Source: Lomentospora prolificans (taxonomy: Eukaryota > Ascomycota > Sordariomycetes > Microascales > Microascaceae). From it: 64,000 bases of DNA. The stretch covers positions 1,116,001 through 1,180,000 of the forward strand of contig JARFXM010000004.1 of assembly GCA_029532625.1 (NCBI GenBank). Reading direction: 5' to 3'. Below are positions 1 through 11,245 of this stretch, one piece after another. Under the pieces are notes generated by a model. The model ran no database searches, was not told the DNA's origin, and saw nothing but the letters and a program-made list of their open reading frames with translations. The position numbers and the translations under genes are program-made. The first letter of the stretch is position 1, and each line of letters begins with the position of its first letter.

Positions 1-2
1 GC

Positions 3-1136
3 CTTCCCCAGGGAGAACGTAAGCCATCGAATACTTCGAATATCGACAACTTGATGAACGATCTTCAAGCCTCTATGGCTAATATGCAGCCTTCCACTCC
101 TCAGCTCGATCGAAATCCTTCGATTAGTTCTAGCCGCAGGGGCCGGTCACGAGATGGCAGGTATTCTAGCCGTAGTCGTAGCGCATCTCGTCCTCGCCAA
201 CCCGGCCCCATATCCTACGATCGGCCCACTTTCGACCTTAAGGCTGAAGTTGATCGTTATCATACTTCTGGCCTAAATCAAAGCGATCCTAGGCAGGGCC
301 GACGCCCAGATATCGGTAATAGGCAGACTTCTGATGGAGATCGCCGTGGCCGGGAGATGCCAGACGCCTACGGCTCATCCTCACTCAGGCGAGGATTGTC
401 GCGTGGTCCAGGGTCACAAGCGTCCCGCGGAATCTGCAAGGCATGTGGCGAGGAAATTCGTGGCAAAAGTATCTCTTCCGCAGACGGACGACTCACTGGC
501 AAGTACCATAAGGCATGCTTCGTGTGTACCACTTGTCAAGAGCCTTTTACATCTGCCGAGTTCTACGTCCTGGACGACAAGCCGTATTGCGAATTGCACT
601 ACCATGAGCTCAACGGCAGCTTGTGCGGTAGCTGTGGCAGAGGTATTGAGGGGCAATATCTCGAGGATGAAGCTCTCATAAAATATCATGTGGGGTGCTT
701 CCGGTGTGCTGATTGTGGAATGTCGCTCTCCAACGGTTACTTCGAGGTAGACGGGAAGCCGTACTGCGAGCGTGACGCATGGAGGCGCGTTCAGCAGGAG
801 ACTCCCGCCCCGGGAGGTTATGGAATGCCCTCTGACCCCAACTTGGCGAGTCCCATTTCCGACTACGCCCCGGCTCTCGCCGGTATTATCTCCCCCACGA
901 CGCCCGCTTTCGGTCGCCAGCCGATAGGAACCTTCCCTCCTTCTCCAGCCTCTAGTCGCGGTCCACCGACTCCGATTGGTCTACCCCCGCGCCCTGGTGA
1001 TAAAGCTCCCTCCGGGCCACCAGGACCTCCACGACGGCCCATTGGTCTGCCCCGAGGACAGAGACTCCCACCCGGAATGGGGCCCGTACCCAGGCCGCGC
1101 ATGAACAAACGCATGACTAGGCTTGGAATGATGTGA
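3..1136 (+). CDS. Two-LIM-domain protein, 5' end outside the window
   Basis: The reading frame is open from base 3 and ends at TGA 1134-1136, so the start codon lies to the left and about the last 378 residues are visible. A Ser/Arg-rich, probably disordered stretch precedes two complete zinc-binding LIM domains. The first begins with CKAC at 435 and has the full C-x2-C...H-x2-C-x2-C-x2-C...C-x2-H set. The second begins with CGSC at 624 and ends C-x2-D. A Pro/Gly-rich tail follows and no intron is seen. LIM domains bind protein partners. In fungi, proteins with C-terminal LIM repeats include the paxillin-like Pxl1 group, which acts with actin at the division site and growing tip. Assignment to that group is an inference; the LIM identity is not in doubt. 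The gene converges on the sorting nexin downstream. Confidence 0.88.
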   Translation, partial: LPQGERKPSNTSNIDNLMNDLQASMANMQPSTPQLDRNPSISSSRRGRSRDGRYSSRSRSASRPRQPGPISYDRPTFDLKAEVDRYHTSGLNQSDPRQGRRPDIGNRQTSDGDRRGREMPDAYGSSSLRRGLSRGPGSQASRGICKACGEEIRGKSISSADGRLTGKYHKACFVCTTCQEPFTSAEFYVLDDKPYCELHYHELNGSLCGSCGRGIEGQYLEDEALIKYHVGCFRCADCGMSLSNGYFEVDGKPYCERDAWRRVQQETPAPGGYGMPSDPNLASPISDYAPALAGIISPTTPAFGRQPIGTFPPSPASSRGPPTPIGLPPRPGDKAPSGPPGPPRRPIGLPRGQRLPPGMGPVPRPRMNKRMTRLGMM

Positions 1137-2386
1137 TGATATTTCAAACCAAATATTTATTATTACCGGCTACCCATCGTTAATGCTGTTTTCATCTCTT
1201 GGGTTTGGCACTAGCGTCGGTTTTCTCATGGTCCCTGCCAAGTGTAGGGACTTCCGCTTCTTTGATTTATGATTTTAGCACCTTTTAATACCTTACCCTG
1301 GCAGTCTTCTCATTTCCATCGTTTCCCCTGTACGCCTCTCTTTGCCATCTGGGCAAGGAAGGAATATCAGTCACGGGTTCCCTATAGTTTAGCTATGTCG
1401 ACATAGGGATTGGATTGAGTAGCAGGGACTACCATTATCCTTCTACGCGCAGGCCTCGTGCTTGCCTCCCTCGCTTTGAATTGTCCATCTTTTATACCCG
1501 TCTCGAGATTCTGGAGGGGGTTTGCATCATTGGTTATACCCGCCTTGAGTTTGGCCGGCTTGGGATCGGAGAGGGCGCATAGGCGCAGGAGGACGGCATC
1601 AGTGTTTGGTTCGTTAGAGATGGCCCTGGCGTATTCTTGATTGGTCTTTCTGCTTTTCTCTTGTTCTGCTACTGGATACGGATACGCCTTTAGGGAATTG
1701 CTGGAATTCGGACTGCGGAATGTGTGAGAATTTTATATAGGAAATGTCATAACTTTCTCTTGACGCATTATATATCTTCCACTACCAAACAAGGTGCTGG
1801 CATCGTTCCCCTTCGAGTTCCCGCATAAAGCATGACACCTAAGGAGGGCTATAGAGGGTCTTGTTGCTACGCCATGAGGGCTGGCAGTCGAGAGAATTCA
1901 ATATCGTGCAGGGAGGGTGCCGTGGGAGGCTCTTTAAAGTCGAGAAGTAGTTTTCTATTCAGATCCAGTTCTGTCGGCGATGGGTAGCTCGCCGCGCATC
2001 TTGTTGAGTAGTCGGACCTGCTTTCCAAATCGCGAAGATGATGATAATAGTAATAATAAAATTAATAAAAAGAACGAAAAAATGAAGAACACAGAATAGA
2101 GAATAAAGAATAAAATAAAAAGATTACAAAAACAAAGACCAGCTCTTCTAGTATTATTATAGGTACTAAATGTATATTCCCAAATCCGTACATAAGTTAT
2201 TATACATTGTTTTGCGAGTTGCCCTCTTAACCATCACCACCTATCTTAGTGTGCTCCACGGCGCCCCTCTAATGTATATCATGCTATGGCTATGCACCTC
2301 ATCTAGTAGTCGTTGACAGGAATTTATGCCATCGGTGTAGTGGCGACAACGAGAAAAAAGTCCTTAGGGCGGTCATCCGTATCGTT
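1137..2386. other. Convergent intergenic spacer
   Basis: This spacer separates the ends of two convergent genes. I find no supported coding region. A purine- and A-rich low-complexity stretch built on ATAATA/AATAAA words lies at about 2,035-2,135 and may contain the 3' ends of one or both transcripts. Confidence 0.6.
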
Positions 2387-5300
2387 TCAATGCGTCACGA
2401 TCCGAACGGCCTGAAGGAGAATTCCAAACATGAGGCCGCGGGCAACTTCCTCGATCTGAAGACAATCAAATATGCGACCGACAGCCTCGTTGGTGGCTGA
2501 CTGGCCCATAACTCCGGTAAGAGCAGCAGGGACACCGCTCTGGATAAGAAGCTTTCTCGCCTTGTCCCTCAGGCTATCTTTTTCAGCCTGTGTCATCTCA
2601 GCTGGCCAGGTTGCCTTCTCCTCTTCCGTTGGGAGAGAGTTCTCTCGCAGTTTGCGTAGGTGTGTCGCAATTCCGGCATCGGAAGTGTTGGCATCGATGA
2701 CCGCCTGTTGGATAAGGGATCGAATCGATACCAGGGACGGGTTCCCCGGGCGTAGAAGGAAGGACTTAGCCGCACCCAACAGAGTTCGACGTATATTCCA
2801 GGCCGACGACAAGGTATACAGTTCGTTAATAACGGCAAACATCAGCTCCACAGCCACACTAGCCTCCTGCTCGGATAGCGGAGCAAATTGTTTCGAACCC
2901 TTAGACCCGGCTGTGGGTGACTTTTTCAATGAGGACACAGCAGCCGGGGGTGAAATCGGCAAGCTAGGCAGCGCTGAGGTGTTTGGAGCCATGGTGTTGT
3001 CCGTGGTTTTAGACCGCTTGTGCTGAAGTGGCCGAGGCTCGTAATCGTCTATCTCGCCAGGTAAGGGCGGTAATCTAATTCCATCTAGACTAGTGGATGA
3101 GGGTGATCGGAGCGGAGCACGACTCGATGATCTGCTGTTATTGTTGCTCCCCCTGGCACTTTCCGTCCGTTCATACGGTGACCGTCGACTCTCATTAGTG
3201 TCTCCTTCTGGGTCGAACTGAGAGCTTGCCCGTCTCTCCATTGGCGCAATCTTGGCCGGTTGGGTTGAGATCACCGATGATCTCTGGCTATCCATACTGT
3301 CACGCGCTTTCTGGGAGTGAACAGGTGAAGGCATACTATTCACCCTAGGAGGAGTTGAGATAGATAATCGGTTCGCTCCGTTAGCGGGCAGATCTTTCAG
3401 AGAAGACTGCGTCGCTTTTCTTTGACCCAGTCCTATGTTACCCAAGACTCCAGTAACGCCACCGACGATAGTCTTGCCTCCTTGCATGGCACCCTTAGGC
3501 GCCGTCGTAAGAACGTCCAGCACGTTTTTGCCGAAGGTATCAAGGCCAAACGACGCGCGATTGTCAGTATTGTTTGGTAGGCCTTGGTCCTTATCCAGGA
3601 ACCGCCTCATACCCTCGCTTTCTGCGAGGCTCTGATACCAACAGGCGTCTCGGATGTATCGTTCTAGCTCTCCACGAAGGGATGAACGAGTATGCATTTT
3701 CCATGCCGGTAGATCGCTATGTTGTTCTGAAAACGATGTGGCACCCGATATAGTCGCTATGCGACGCAGCACCTCGTGCAATGTTTCGAAGTCAGCATAT
3801 TTCCTCACAATCATCCAACCCGAAAACTGTGAAGACGATGGTTCGACCTGGATGAGATAGTCCCAAGTTGGCCTGCTTCGGACCCGGCCCTTCTCATAAC
3901 TCGAATCGTCATGTATTGTGATAGTGGCATTTTGCAGAGTGAAAGACACTCGATGGCCTTCATCGTTTTCATCCGAGCGTTCCTGGGCGGGAGGGACTAT
4001 TTGGTCGAAACTAGTGAACTGGAACTTCGAGTTCCGTTTCGGGGAACGGTTGTTCTGGATAGAATCGGCAGTCATAGATTGGGGCGTGGCAGGAGTGTGG
4101 CATCCTTCTCCTTTGTTTGAATAGTCGTCCGCCGATGTGGCTTTCATTGACGCCTTATCCGGTGAAAGAGGTGACCGGGGTGATGCATTGCCAGACGATA
4201 TCGGGGCCATATTATGCCCGATAATATCGTGAAGTAGCGGGTCGACCGGGTTATCCAAATTCTCCACGTCGTCGGATGGCCCGGTCAGGTAAGCTGCGTG
4301 CCTGGCATTTTCCGCCGCGAGAAGTTCGTTCATGCGCTTCATCTCTTCCATAGCTTCCTCCATGTCCTCTTCGGCTTTGCTTAGTTGCTTCCTGTGGCAA
4401 TTGATATTCTCTTTCCTGCCTCCGTTGGTGGGCTCAAAAGTACCAGATTTCACCAGAGTTACCGCACCGGTATTGTTGTCGATGTCCGCGAAGACGGCTG
4501 TGTTAGAGTCCCGGCCCGTTTGCATTCCAACATCAATCGCCTGGTTAAAATCAGGTTCGCCCGCTTCCAACAAGTATACGATCCAGCCGTTGATCCATTC
4601 TGGCTTGGAACAGGTCCACAGAATCGACTCTAGGACGACCCCGCTCAGCATCTCTCTAAGGAAAGCCCTGACTACCTCACAATCGTGGGCTGTTTTATCT
4701 AAGAAGCCAAGAAGATCCTCAGCAACCATTCTAAATTTTGATGCCTGTTGTCTCTGATTCAGGAGATTCGCAAGGTTGGAGTCGGGGTTTGACGCTAGGT
4801 AGTTGTATACCGCGTCGACCGAGGTGACCTTGGAGTCTGGGGGTAGTTCGGCAAACGCGGCCGATAGTTCAGAGCAGAAGACAATAATCATCGACGACGA
4901 ATTTGTGAGGAAGTCTAGGAAGGCATCGGAAGGTCTCTTGTGCGAGAGATGGTTCGCAGCCGATAGGATGAAGGAGGAGAGGAGCTTCCGACAAGCGAGA
5001 GGGAAAGATCGGTCAGAGGGAACGATAGGGTTGTACCACCACTTGACGTAGTCTCGAAGGACAGCATCGACCAGAGATTTCAATGCTTCGCGTGTTTCAG
5101 GCCGGAAATCGTCAAATGACCGGAGCGCCGTGTCATCAGAGTCTTCTGGGGCTTTTCCGTTCGTCCGCTCGTCCGCCTCACGCGTCTGTCCCACCAAACG
5201 CTGGATAACATCGATGCCTTTCTCACCACGTATCGCCCGAGTAATCTCCGGATGACTGGCTTCGAGAGCTATATATAGAATGACACCTCCACAAGCTCCG

Positions 5301-5596
5301 ATCAGGATAAGCCCTATCCTACCGAGTGTCAAATATATCAAAAGGGAAAGGACGAGTGCTAGCGCGCTAAAAGTGCCAGGTGTTGCGGTTCCAAGGAACT
5401 CGAGCACTTTAGCAGATACTTCTTGGCTAGTATTCGCGTTTGTACGGGTAGAATCGATAACGGGAGGGGGCGGTTCGGTCGATAATGTCCCAGTCGCATC
5501 AGTATCACCATCTACACCTGATATTTTCCTACTTGCAATTGGGGCTGGTACATCTTTCGGCTCCATCTCGGACAGAGGAGGGAAATTTATCTCCAT
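2387..5596 (-). CDS. Sorting nexin with N-terminal membrane segment, PXA, PX and nexin-C domains
   Basis: This is an intronless gene of 1,069 residues. The frame is open to 5,644, but that codon is TTG directly after a stop. The first ATG is at 5,594-5,596 and is taken as the start. Domains in order are: a hydrophobic double segment at about 76-110; a PXA domain at about 166-345 (KWWYNPIVPSDRSFP region); an acidic coiled coil at about 405-431; a PX domain at about 550-671 with the phosphoinositide-pocket motif VRKYADF; a Ser-rich linker; and nexin-C at about 903-1069. This is the plan of Mdm1/Snx13/Snx25 proteins, which sit in the ER membrane and contact vacuole, endosome or lipid-droplet membranes through PX. 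I do not see the RGS domain some relatives have between PXA and PX. Family identity is firm; the contact-site role is inferred. Confidence 0.9.
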   Translation of the reverse strand: MEINFPPLSEMEPKDVPAPIASRKISGVDGDTDATGTLSTEPPPPVIDSTRTNANTSQEVSAKVLEFLGTATPGTFSALALVLSLLIYLTLGRIGLILIGACGGVILYIALEASHPEITRAIRGEKGIDVIQRLVGQTREADERTNGKAPEDSDDTALRSFDDFRPETREALKSLVDAVLRDYVKWWYNPIVPSDRSFPLACRKLLSSFILSAANHLSHKRPSDAFLDFLTNSSSMIIVFCSELSAAFAELPPDSKVTSVDAVYNYLASNPDSNLANLLNQRQQASKFRMVAEDLLGFLDKTAHDCEVVRAFLREMLSGVVLESILWTCSKPEWINGWIVYLLEAGEPDFNQAIDVGMQTGRDSNTAVFADIDNNTGAVTLVKSGTFEPTNGGRKENINCHRKQLSKAEEDMEEAMEEMKRMNELLAAENARHAAYLTGPSDDVENLDNPVDPLLHDIIGHNMAPISSGNASPRSPLSPDKASMKATSADDYSNKGEGCHTPATPQSMTADSIQNNRSPKRNSKFQFTSFDQIVPPAQERSDENDEGHRVSFTLQNATITIHDDSSYEKGRVRSRPTWDYLIQVEPSSSQFSGWMIVRKYADFETLHEVLRRIATISGATSFSEQHSDLPAWKMHTRSSLRGELERYIRDACWYQSLAESEGMRRFLDKDQGLPNNTDNRASFGLDTFGKNVLDVLTTAPKGAMQGGKTIVGGVTGVLGNIGLGQRKATQSSLKDLPANGANRLSISTPPRVNSMPSPVHSQKARDSMDSQRSSVISTQPAKIAPMERRASSQFDPEGDTNESRRSPYERTESARGSNNNSRSSSRAPLRSPSSTSLDGIRLPPLPGEIDDYEPRPLQHKRSKTTDNTMAPNTSALPSLPISPPAAVSSLKKSPTAGSKGSKQFAPLSEQEASVAVELMFAVINELYTLSSAWNIRRTLLGAAKSFLLRPGNPSLVSIRSLIQQAVIDANTSDAGIATHLRKLRENSLPTEEEKATWPAEMTQAEKDSLRDKARKLLIQSGVPAALTGVMGQSATNEAVGRIFDCLQIEEVARGLMFGILLQAVRIVTH

Positions 5597-6742
5597 ATGG
5601 TAGTCAGCTGCGTCCACAGCCACTAGGAAACCGATCGAGGTCAATCACGCCTTGGGCTCAGGTGCAGGAGCGGCATTGTATGTTTAACTGGGTGGTATGT
5701 CGAGAGAGCGATGGCCGAAAAGCGCAGGCCAGCGAAAGTTGTAAAAGGGAGATACAGCTGTCAATGGGGGCAGCTGTGAGGATGGAGTGAGGAGGCTAGA
5801 GAGCAAGAGTAGGGTGTAAAAAGGCGATGATCTCCGATTTGAGTCAGGCGCAAAAGGAGAATTTGAAAATAGGATGGAAGTCTGCTAACGTAGGTCACAG
5901 AAGGCTAGACTAAACCTAAGAGTATAAAATATCAATGATGGTCGGCTCAATTCGTGTCGAGGGCTCATTCACCACTCGGCTCGGGTGGCACGGACAGGGG
6001 ACGAGCGCCTGGCAGTTGGATCTACGCTAATTAATGAAGAGCCACTCGCGTAATTCGGGGAAGACTCCGATCGGTATTTGATACTGTGAAAAGTGTTTCA
6101 GGGGTCATGTAGAGGTCTCGTGTTCGCGACACCAATCGACAGGCGCAACCTCAGGCACCAATTCAACCGGAGATTGATACAGCAATAACAACCTGGTGGT
6201 GTCATTCCCTCAGCCATGCCTTCGAATCATACTTATACTGACTCTGCAATAGCAACCTTGAACCTCCTTAAAGACGATCACAATCCATGAAAAGCTATTG
6301 AAAACTTCATAATCGATCGGTACCTGCAGATAATTAACAGGCCTTGTGAGCACATAGGCTAGAGACACCAGCATTAATAGTCTCATGTTTTTCTTACAAC
6401 TCAAGCCTATTAAGGTAACTCCATAAATAGAGCAAGGGCAGATAAAATAAGAGGTTCTTCTTCGATTGAATAAGACGGTTGTCCAATCCCTTGTCACGTA
6501 TTACATAAGATACGAATTGATCTTGGTCCAAGGAAGTGGGGACACTCCCTGTGCGATGTTGCCAAACCGCGCCTGTCGCGTCTCTGAACGGTCAAGAGTC
6601 GTCGAATCAAGACATTTATGAACCCAGAGCGTTTCCACCTCCCACGCATCAGTTATCGGAAATCTTCGAAATAGTTTCCTGAGCCCTTAGCCTACTCAAT
6701 TTCCCCAGCCTAGACACAGACTTTCATCTTCCTCTTAATAAA
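5597..6742. other. Divergent promoter region between sorting nexin and Sub1 genes
   Basis: About 1.1 kb separates the divergent start codons at 5,596 (-) and 6,743 (+). It should hold both promoters and 5' leaders. A pyrimidine-rich leader with TCTTCCTCTT lies just before the Sub1 ATG. I see no supported gene and no clear operator. Confidence 0.5.
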
Positions 6743-7315
6743 ATGGGACGGAATACGATGAAGCGCCGCGCAGGCGTAGACGACGACAGTGGGTCTGAAG
6801 CAGGTGTCCCAGTCGCCAAAAAGTCCAGAAGTGGCCCATCCCCAAACTCGATCGGAGGAGCCTCGAAAGATGACGAAGGGAACCCGTTTTGGGAGGTATT
6901 GTGGCCGTCTACCTTACGCTACTCCTCAAATCTCTAACACGTGAACGCAGCTACCCAAGAGCCGTCGCGTTACGCTCTCTGAGTTCAGGAAGTCGACGTA
7001 CATAAACATCCGGGAATACTACGAAAAGGATGGCAAAGCGCATCCTGGTAAGAAGGTAAGGAATTTTCTCTGTATCGCCGCCATAATGCACAACACGGCT
7101 AACCGCGACTATCCTAGGGCATTTCTCTTACGTTGGAACAATACAAGGAGCTTTTGAAACTCCTCCCGTCCATCAACGCTCAACTAAGGGAGATGACCGG
7201 CCAAAATTTCAACGACCCTGACAATACCTCCTTACCTCCTATAGAAGCGAAGGGTCCGTCCAAATCACAGTCAAGATCCAACTTTGAGGCGACTAGTGAT
7301 GAAGATGAAGGCTAA
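6743..7315 (+). CDS. SUB1: RNA polymerase II transcriptional coactivator Sub1/PC4
   Basis: Three exons, 6743-6895, 6951-7055 and 7118-7315, join in phase 0 to give 151 residues. Intron 1 has a CTAAC branch site at 6934-6938. Intron 2 has one at 7099-7103. The alternative GTAAGA donor at 7048 would break the frame. The protein has a short basic, Ser-rich N-terminus (nuclear-signal-like AKKSR), then the PC4 fold: [20 protein letters not shown] runs into REYYEKDG, and the last exon continues [15 protein letters not shown]. An acidic Ser-rich tail follows. PC4/Sub1 binds single-stranded and promoter DNA through this fold and links activators, TFIIB and elongation factors. The core matches the family well; the exon joins are my reconstruction. 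Confidence 0.93.
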
Positions 7316-9109
7316 ATACGACATCTTCTATACCTCGATACTCGAATAAGTCAGCCTTCCCTAGTCTAGTATGCCCCAAGCTACTGGAAAGAGGTTCCTT
7401 GGCTCTCCAAGGAGGACGATTCCAACTTATTATAACGGAAAAATTATCGCTTTCTCAACTAGGCGGCTCGCATGACCAACAGAACGTCTATCCACCCTCG
7501 AAAATCCACTTCCGGCGGCTCGGCCTCTAAGGGAAAGTGCCACGGCATTGATGGGGGAATTTGCCTTGGCGGTGGGCGAGGGCCTTTCGTCATCCAGGAT
7601 CAGAGCAGTGAGAACCGAGGTATCAAACTCTTCTGCGTCTTCCCAGGCACATTTGGTTGGGCGTCCTCCATTGACTTAGCTTTGAGCCAGCGTCGAGGTG
7701 TGTGCTGACGGCTCCCCTACGGTGCCCCCTACTCAGGTAAGCTATGCATAAGTGTTACGAGCGGCTGGTAACGCCGAACCAAATCACTAGCTCCATGGAC
7801 TATGTGAATAACAATCATTCAAACATGAATGATCAATGATGTATTTTGAGTTGACTTCCTGGGTCGCTTGCAGCCTCAGCCGCAGCTTCTCTCTGGTCAT
7901 GATTCTGAAGAAACCCCCACCCACAAAATAGTACATTCACCGTTTAGTAGCATTCTCTTCCCAATTGTATGCCTAATATTTCAATTGATCATTCACCTTG
8001 GGTGGACGTTATACTCAACATTCCACTTAATTCGATGGATTTGATTCCGAGATGACAGGCCGCTTGGAGGCGCGGTGCATTTTTTTTCATCACTTGAGGC
8101 TAATCGTAAGATGGGACCGAGTCTTGGTCTTGCCGTACGGATGATGCAAACTTATCAGAGCGCCCCGTGTACGAAAAACGCGTAACCTACGAGATAATAT
8201 CTTTTTTTCTTCTCTCTCTCCCTTTTTTTTTTTTTAATTAAAAAAAAAGAAGAGATGAAGGGGGCGAGGAACGCGCGAGATATCCGCAGAAAAGGTAATA
8301 GTGAAATACCAGTGACACTTATCGCTGGGGTCATGTGAACAAGGACAGAATTATCGTCGAGAACCTCATCAGCACTCTTGGCAATGTCAAGGGTAAGTTC
8401 GGCGCGACGGGGCTTGCATAGTCCCGGCGTACCGCACAAACGCTAACGAGTTCGGGACTCAAATGGTTGCTCTGAGTAGAAAGCTTATTCACACCACCAC
8501 GTCCATAGATCTCCTTGGCCCGCTTCAAAAAGGCCGAGTTGCATTTGCCAATCCGGGTTCACCACCAATCAACCCCCCGCCGATTCACGCGGGGAAACAA
8601 GAAAACGTCATTCACTGATATATGGTCAATCCCAGGCCAGACTATCCAATCTATGAGCGAGATGAGATCTACCTTTGAGGAGTGCCGAGGGAAGTACAAT
8701 ATTACAAGCGAGCCGTGGTGTTAAAAGGCCCGTTCCATTAGACACTCGACCCCCGCCCCCTCCTTTCTTCCAATAGAGCGATCTGCAAAAATGACCGGTT
8801 GTTACGTGCCGTCTCGTGCAAAGTGCGGAAAGATGGGCACGGGTTGAAGTAACCTCCTCGGTTGCTGTCCCTTGCCCGCGAAAGAGGGGATGATAAAAGC
8901 GAATTGAGAAGAAAAAAAAGAAATGTGTGAACCGTCACCTCTTTAACCCTCGCCGCTGCGCTTCACTCAACTTCCTCACGGCTAGCTCCCATGCGACAAA
9001 CGTCAAATTCTTATATCTTGACCTCAGCGTGCTCTCTCCGTATCCAATCTCCCGAGGGAGGACTCCGCTTCCCCAAAAATCCTGTCTACTCGCAGCGAGC
9101 TTGGCGGAG
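7316..9109. other. Intergenic region with T/A palindrome
   Basis: A 1.8-kb spacer lies upstream of the transporter gene. Short open frames exist at 7472-7708 and 8515-8724, but they have neither domain-like composition nor credible splice partners. A pyrimidine tract followed by a T-run/AATT/A-run palindrome lies at about 8,201-8,257. GGATGATAAAAGCG at about 8,888 could act as a GATA- or TATA-like element, but this is only a visual match. Confidence 0.5.
8201..8257. repeat. Low-complexity palindrome: CT tract, T-run, AATT, A-run
   Basis: A TCTTTTTTTCTTCTC-type pyrimidine tract is followed by an unbroken T-run. This turns at AATT into an A-run and then AGAAGAGATGAAG, so the two arms are near-complementary and could fold into a hairpin. 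Poly(dA:dT) of this length commonly excludes nucleosomes. Here it lies about 850 bp upstream of the transporter start. Confidence 0.7.
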
Positions 9110-11245
9110 ATGACAAAAGCAGACAAACCAGGCGCCGAGCAAGTCTCGCTTCCCGGGTCTACATCCCAGGATGCGCCCAGCAACTCTTCTCGCGTTTGGC
9201 CAGGCTTAGTGGAGGGGAGAGCTAGACTTACACCACCAGATATCATCCGAGCCATGACACCAGAGTATCGCGCCGCCGCAGAGGCTAAGCTGAAAAGGAA
9301 GGTAGATCTGAGGCTCCTTCCTTGTCTCGTTCTCATTTACGTGCTTAATTATATCGATAGGTCTGTTGATCCCGAAATGAATTTGTAGTCCCGGTCGTAA
9401 ACTCACCTTGTTGATAGGAACAACATCTCGGCAGCAGCTCTCGCCGGATTAAGGGAAGAGCTAAATCTAGAAGGAAACCAGTTTCCGGTGCGTATGGATA
9501 TGCTGCTTGTTTGCCATTCTCATCTCTCAGGTAGTATTAACCGAAGATCCTAGACCGCTGTTAGTATCTTATTCGTGGGGTAAGGATGAACCAAAACCAC
9601 TTGACTCGCGATTTAATCTCGAGAGACCAATACCGTCTGACCATTCCCCTAGCTATTTGCTCATGCAAGTGCCGTCAAATCTCTTCCTCAACAAGATTGG
9701 AAAGCCTGCTATCTATCTCCCAACTACGGTACGTCCTCTCTCACTCCAATATTACGTCTTGCGCCGGACATGGGCTCTAATAATTGGCTCTTAGATGATT
9801 GTCTGGGGTGTTATTTCAGCCGCTACCGCTTCAATCAATACTTATGGAGGGCTCCTCGCCGTTCGTTTCTTTTTGGGGTTTGTCGAGGCCGCATTCTTTG
9901 TACGTGCACACCGGCGCACTTCTGCTGCGACCTTTGGTCGCTACTATCCTTCTCTTTTCTTTAATCCTAGGCGGGCCCTAACGCTTGAACACGTATCATC
10001 AGCCCGGTTGCTTGTACTATCTTTCGTGTTGGTATGTCCGGTCTGAACTCGGACTGCGCACCACTATTCTCTACTCCGGTGCTCTCATTTCAGGTGCCTT
10101 TTCGGGCCTCATCTCTGCTGGGATAACGAATAACATGGACGGCTTGCGAGGTTGGCGCGCGTGGCGATGGCTCTTCCTCATAGAGGGCGTCATCACTGTT
10201 GCCGTCGCCATTTGTGCGTACTTCATACTCCCTAACTTCCCCCGCACAACTAGCTGGCTCACTGAAGAGGAGAGGGCCTTGGCGGTCTGGCGGCTACAAG
10301 AAGATGTCGGAGAGGACGACTGGACGAGCAGCGAAGACCAATCTCTTTGGAGAGGCTTCATAATGGCGCTAGAAGATATCAAAACATGGATTCTGGTAAG
10401 TTTCAAACCTCCTTGGCGCCAACATGAGTAAGCGACTACTTAGCATGTGGCCAAAACACGATACACGACTCACGCGTTTTACACATCTACAGCTCCTGCT
10501 TGTGTTCTGTATCGTTGCGAGCGGATCCATCACGAATTTCTTCCCAATTGTTGTCAAAACCTTGGGATACGATGACGTCCCGACGCTGCTCTTGACTAGC
10601 CCGCCGTATGTGCTTTGCTTTCTTGTGACGTGTGTCAACGCGTGGCATGCAGATCGCACGGGAGAAAGGTACTTTCATGTTTTAATACCTCTATTGGTCG
10701 CCGTTGCTGCCTTCATTCTCGCGGCGAGCACGACGACAATGGCGCCTCGGTATGTCAGCATGATGCTCATGGTAGGTATTAGTTGGCGCAATGAATGTTA
10801 TTCTACCCAGAGGCCCCATGCAGGATCCTATAATCCCATAACACTGTCCCATGATCTTTGCGGCCGATTTGGCAGGGCTAACCCATGGATCTTTCTCTAG
10901 CTCCCCGGAATCTACAGCGGATACACTACGTCTCTTGCCTGGATATCGAACACTCTCCCGCGGCCTCCCGCCAAACGGGCGGCAGCACTTGCCTTTATCA
11001 ACGCACTCAGCAATTGCTCGTCGATATACGCCTCGTATCTCTACAAGGATAACATGGGCCCACGGTACATAGGCGCTTTTGTGCATAACTGCGTTGCATG
11101 CTTTATTGCTGCCTGTGCCGCTACGGTCCTCCGATTCATGTTGGTGAGACTCAATAAAAAGCTAGAAAGAGGCGAGCACGTCAAGGGGGCCATTAACGCA
11201 GTTTCCGGTGAAGCCTCCGAACACGGCTTTCGATTCAAAGTATAA
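9110..11245 (+). CDS. MFS transporter, ACS (Dal5/Tna1-like) family
   Basis: I rebuilt eight exons: 9110-9360, 9418-9487, 9554-9579, 9653-9728, 9795-9899, 10003-10395, 10493-10771 and 10901-11245. They total 1,545 nt (514 residues), the usual size for this 12-helix family. Phases join throughout, and the joins restore conserved text: YIDRNNIS across intron 1, VSILFVGYLLMQVPSN across intron 3, AAFF-PG across intron 5. Branch sites such as TTAAC and CTAAC precede most acceptors. Family marks are LNKIGKPAIYLP in loop 2-3, WYVRSELGLRT, GWRAWRWLFLIEG, FPRTTSWLTEEER and NFFPIVVKTLGY. ACS members import organic anions and vitamins (allantoate, nicotinate, biotin precursors, dipeptides) across the plasma membrane by proton symport. 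The substrate cannot be read here. The first exon end and intron 6 acceptor are the least certain joins. Confidence 0.88.

Noticed and set aside
863..1147. Minus-strand Gly/Pro/Arg-rich frame
   Set aside because: Shadow of the Pro-rich tail of the LIM protein on the opposite strand.
5597..5644. Upstream extension of the sorting nexin to the frame start at 5,644
   Set aside because: That codon is TTG following a stop. The first in-frame ATG at 5,594-5,596 is preferred.
7472..7708. 78-residue frame downstream of the Sub1 gene
   Set aside because: No recognisable motif and no credible extension by splicing. Probably 3' flanking sequence.
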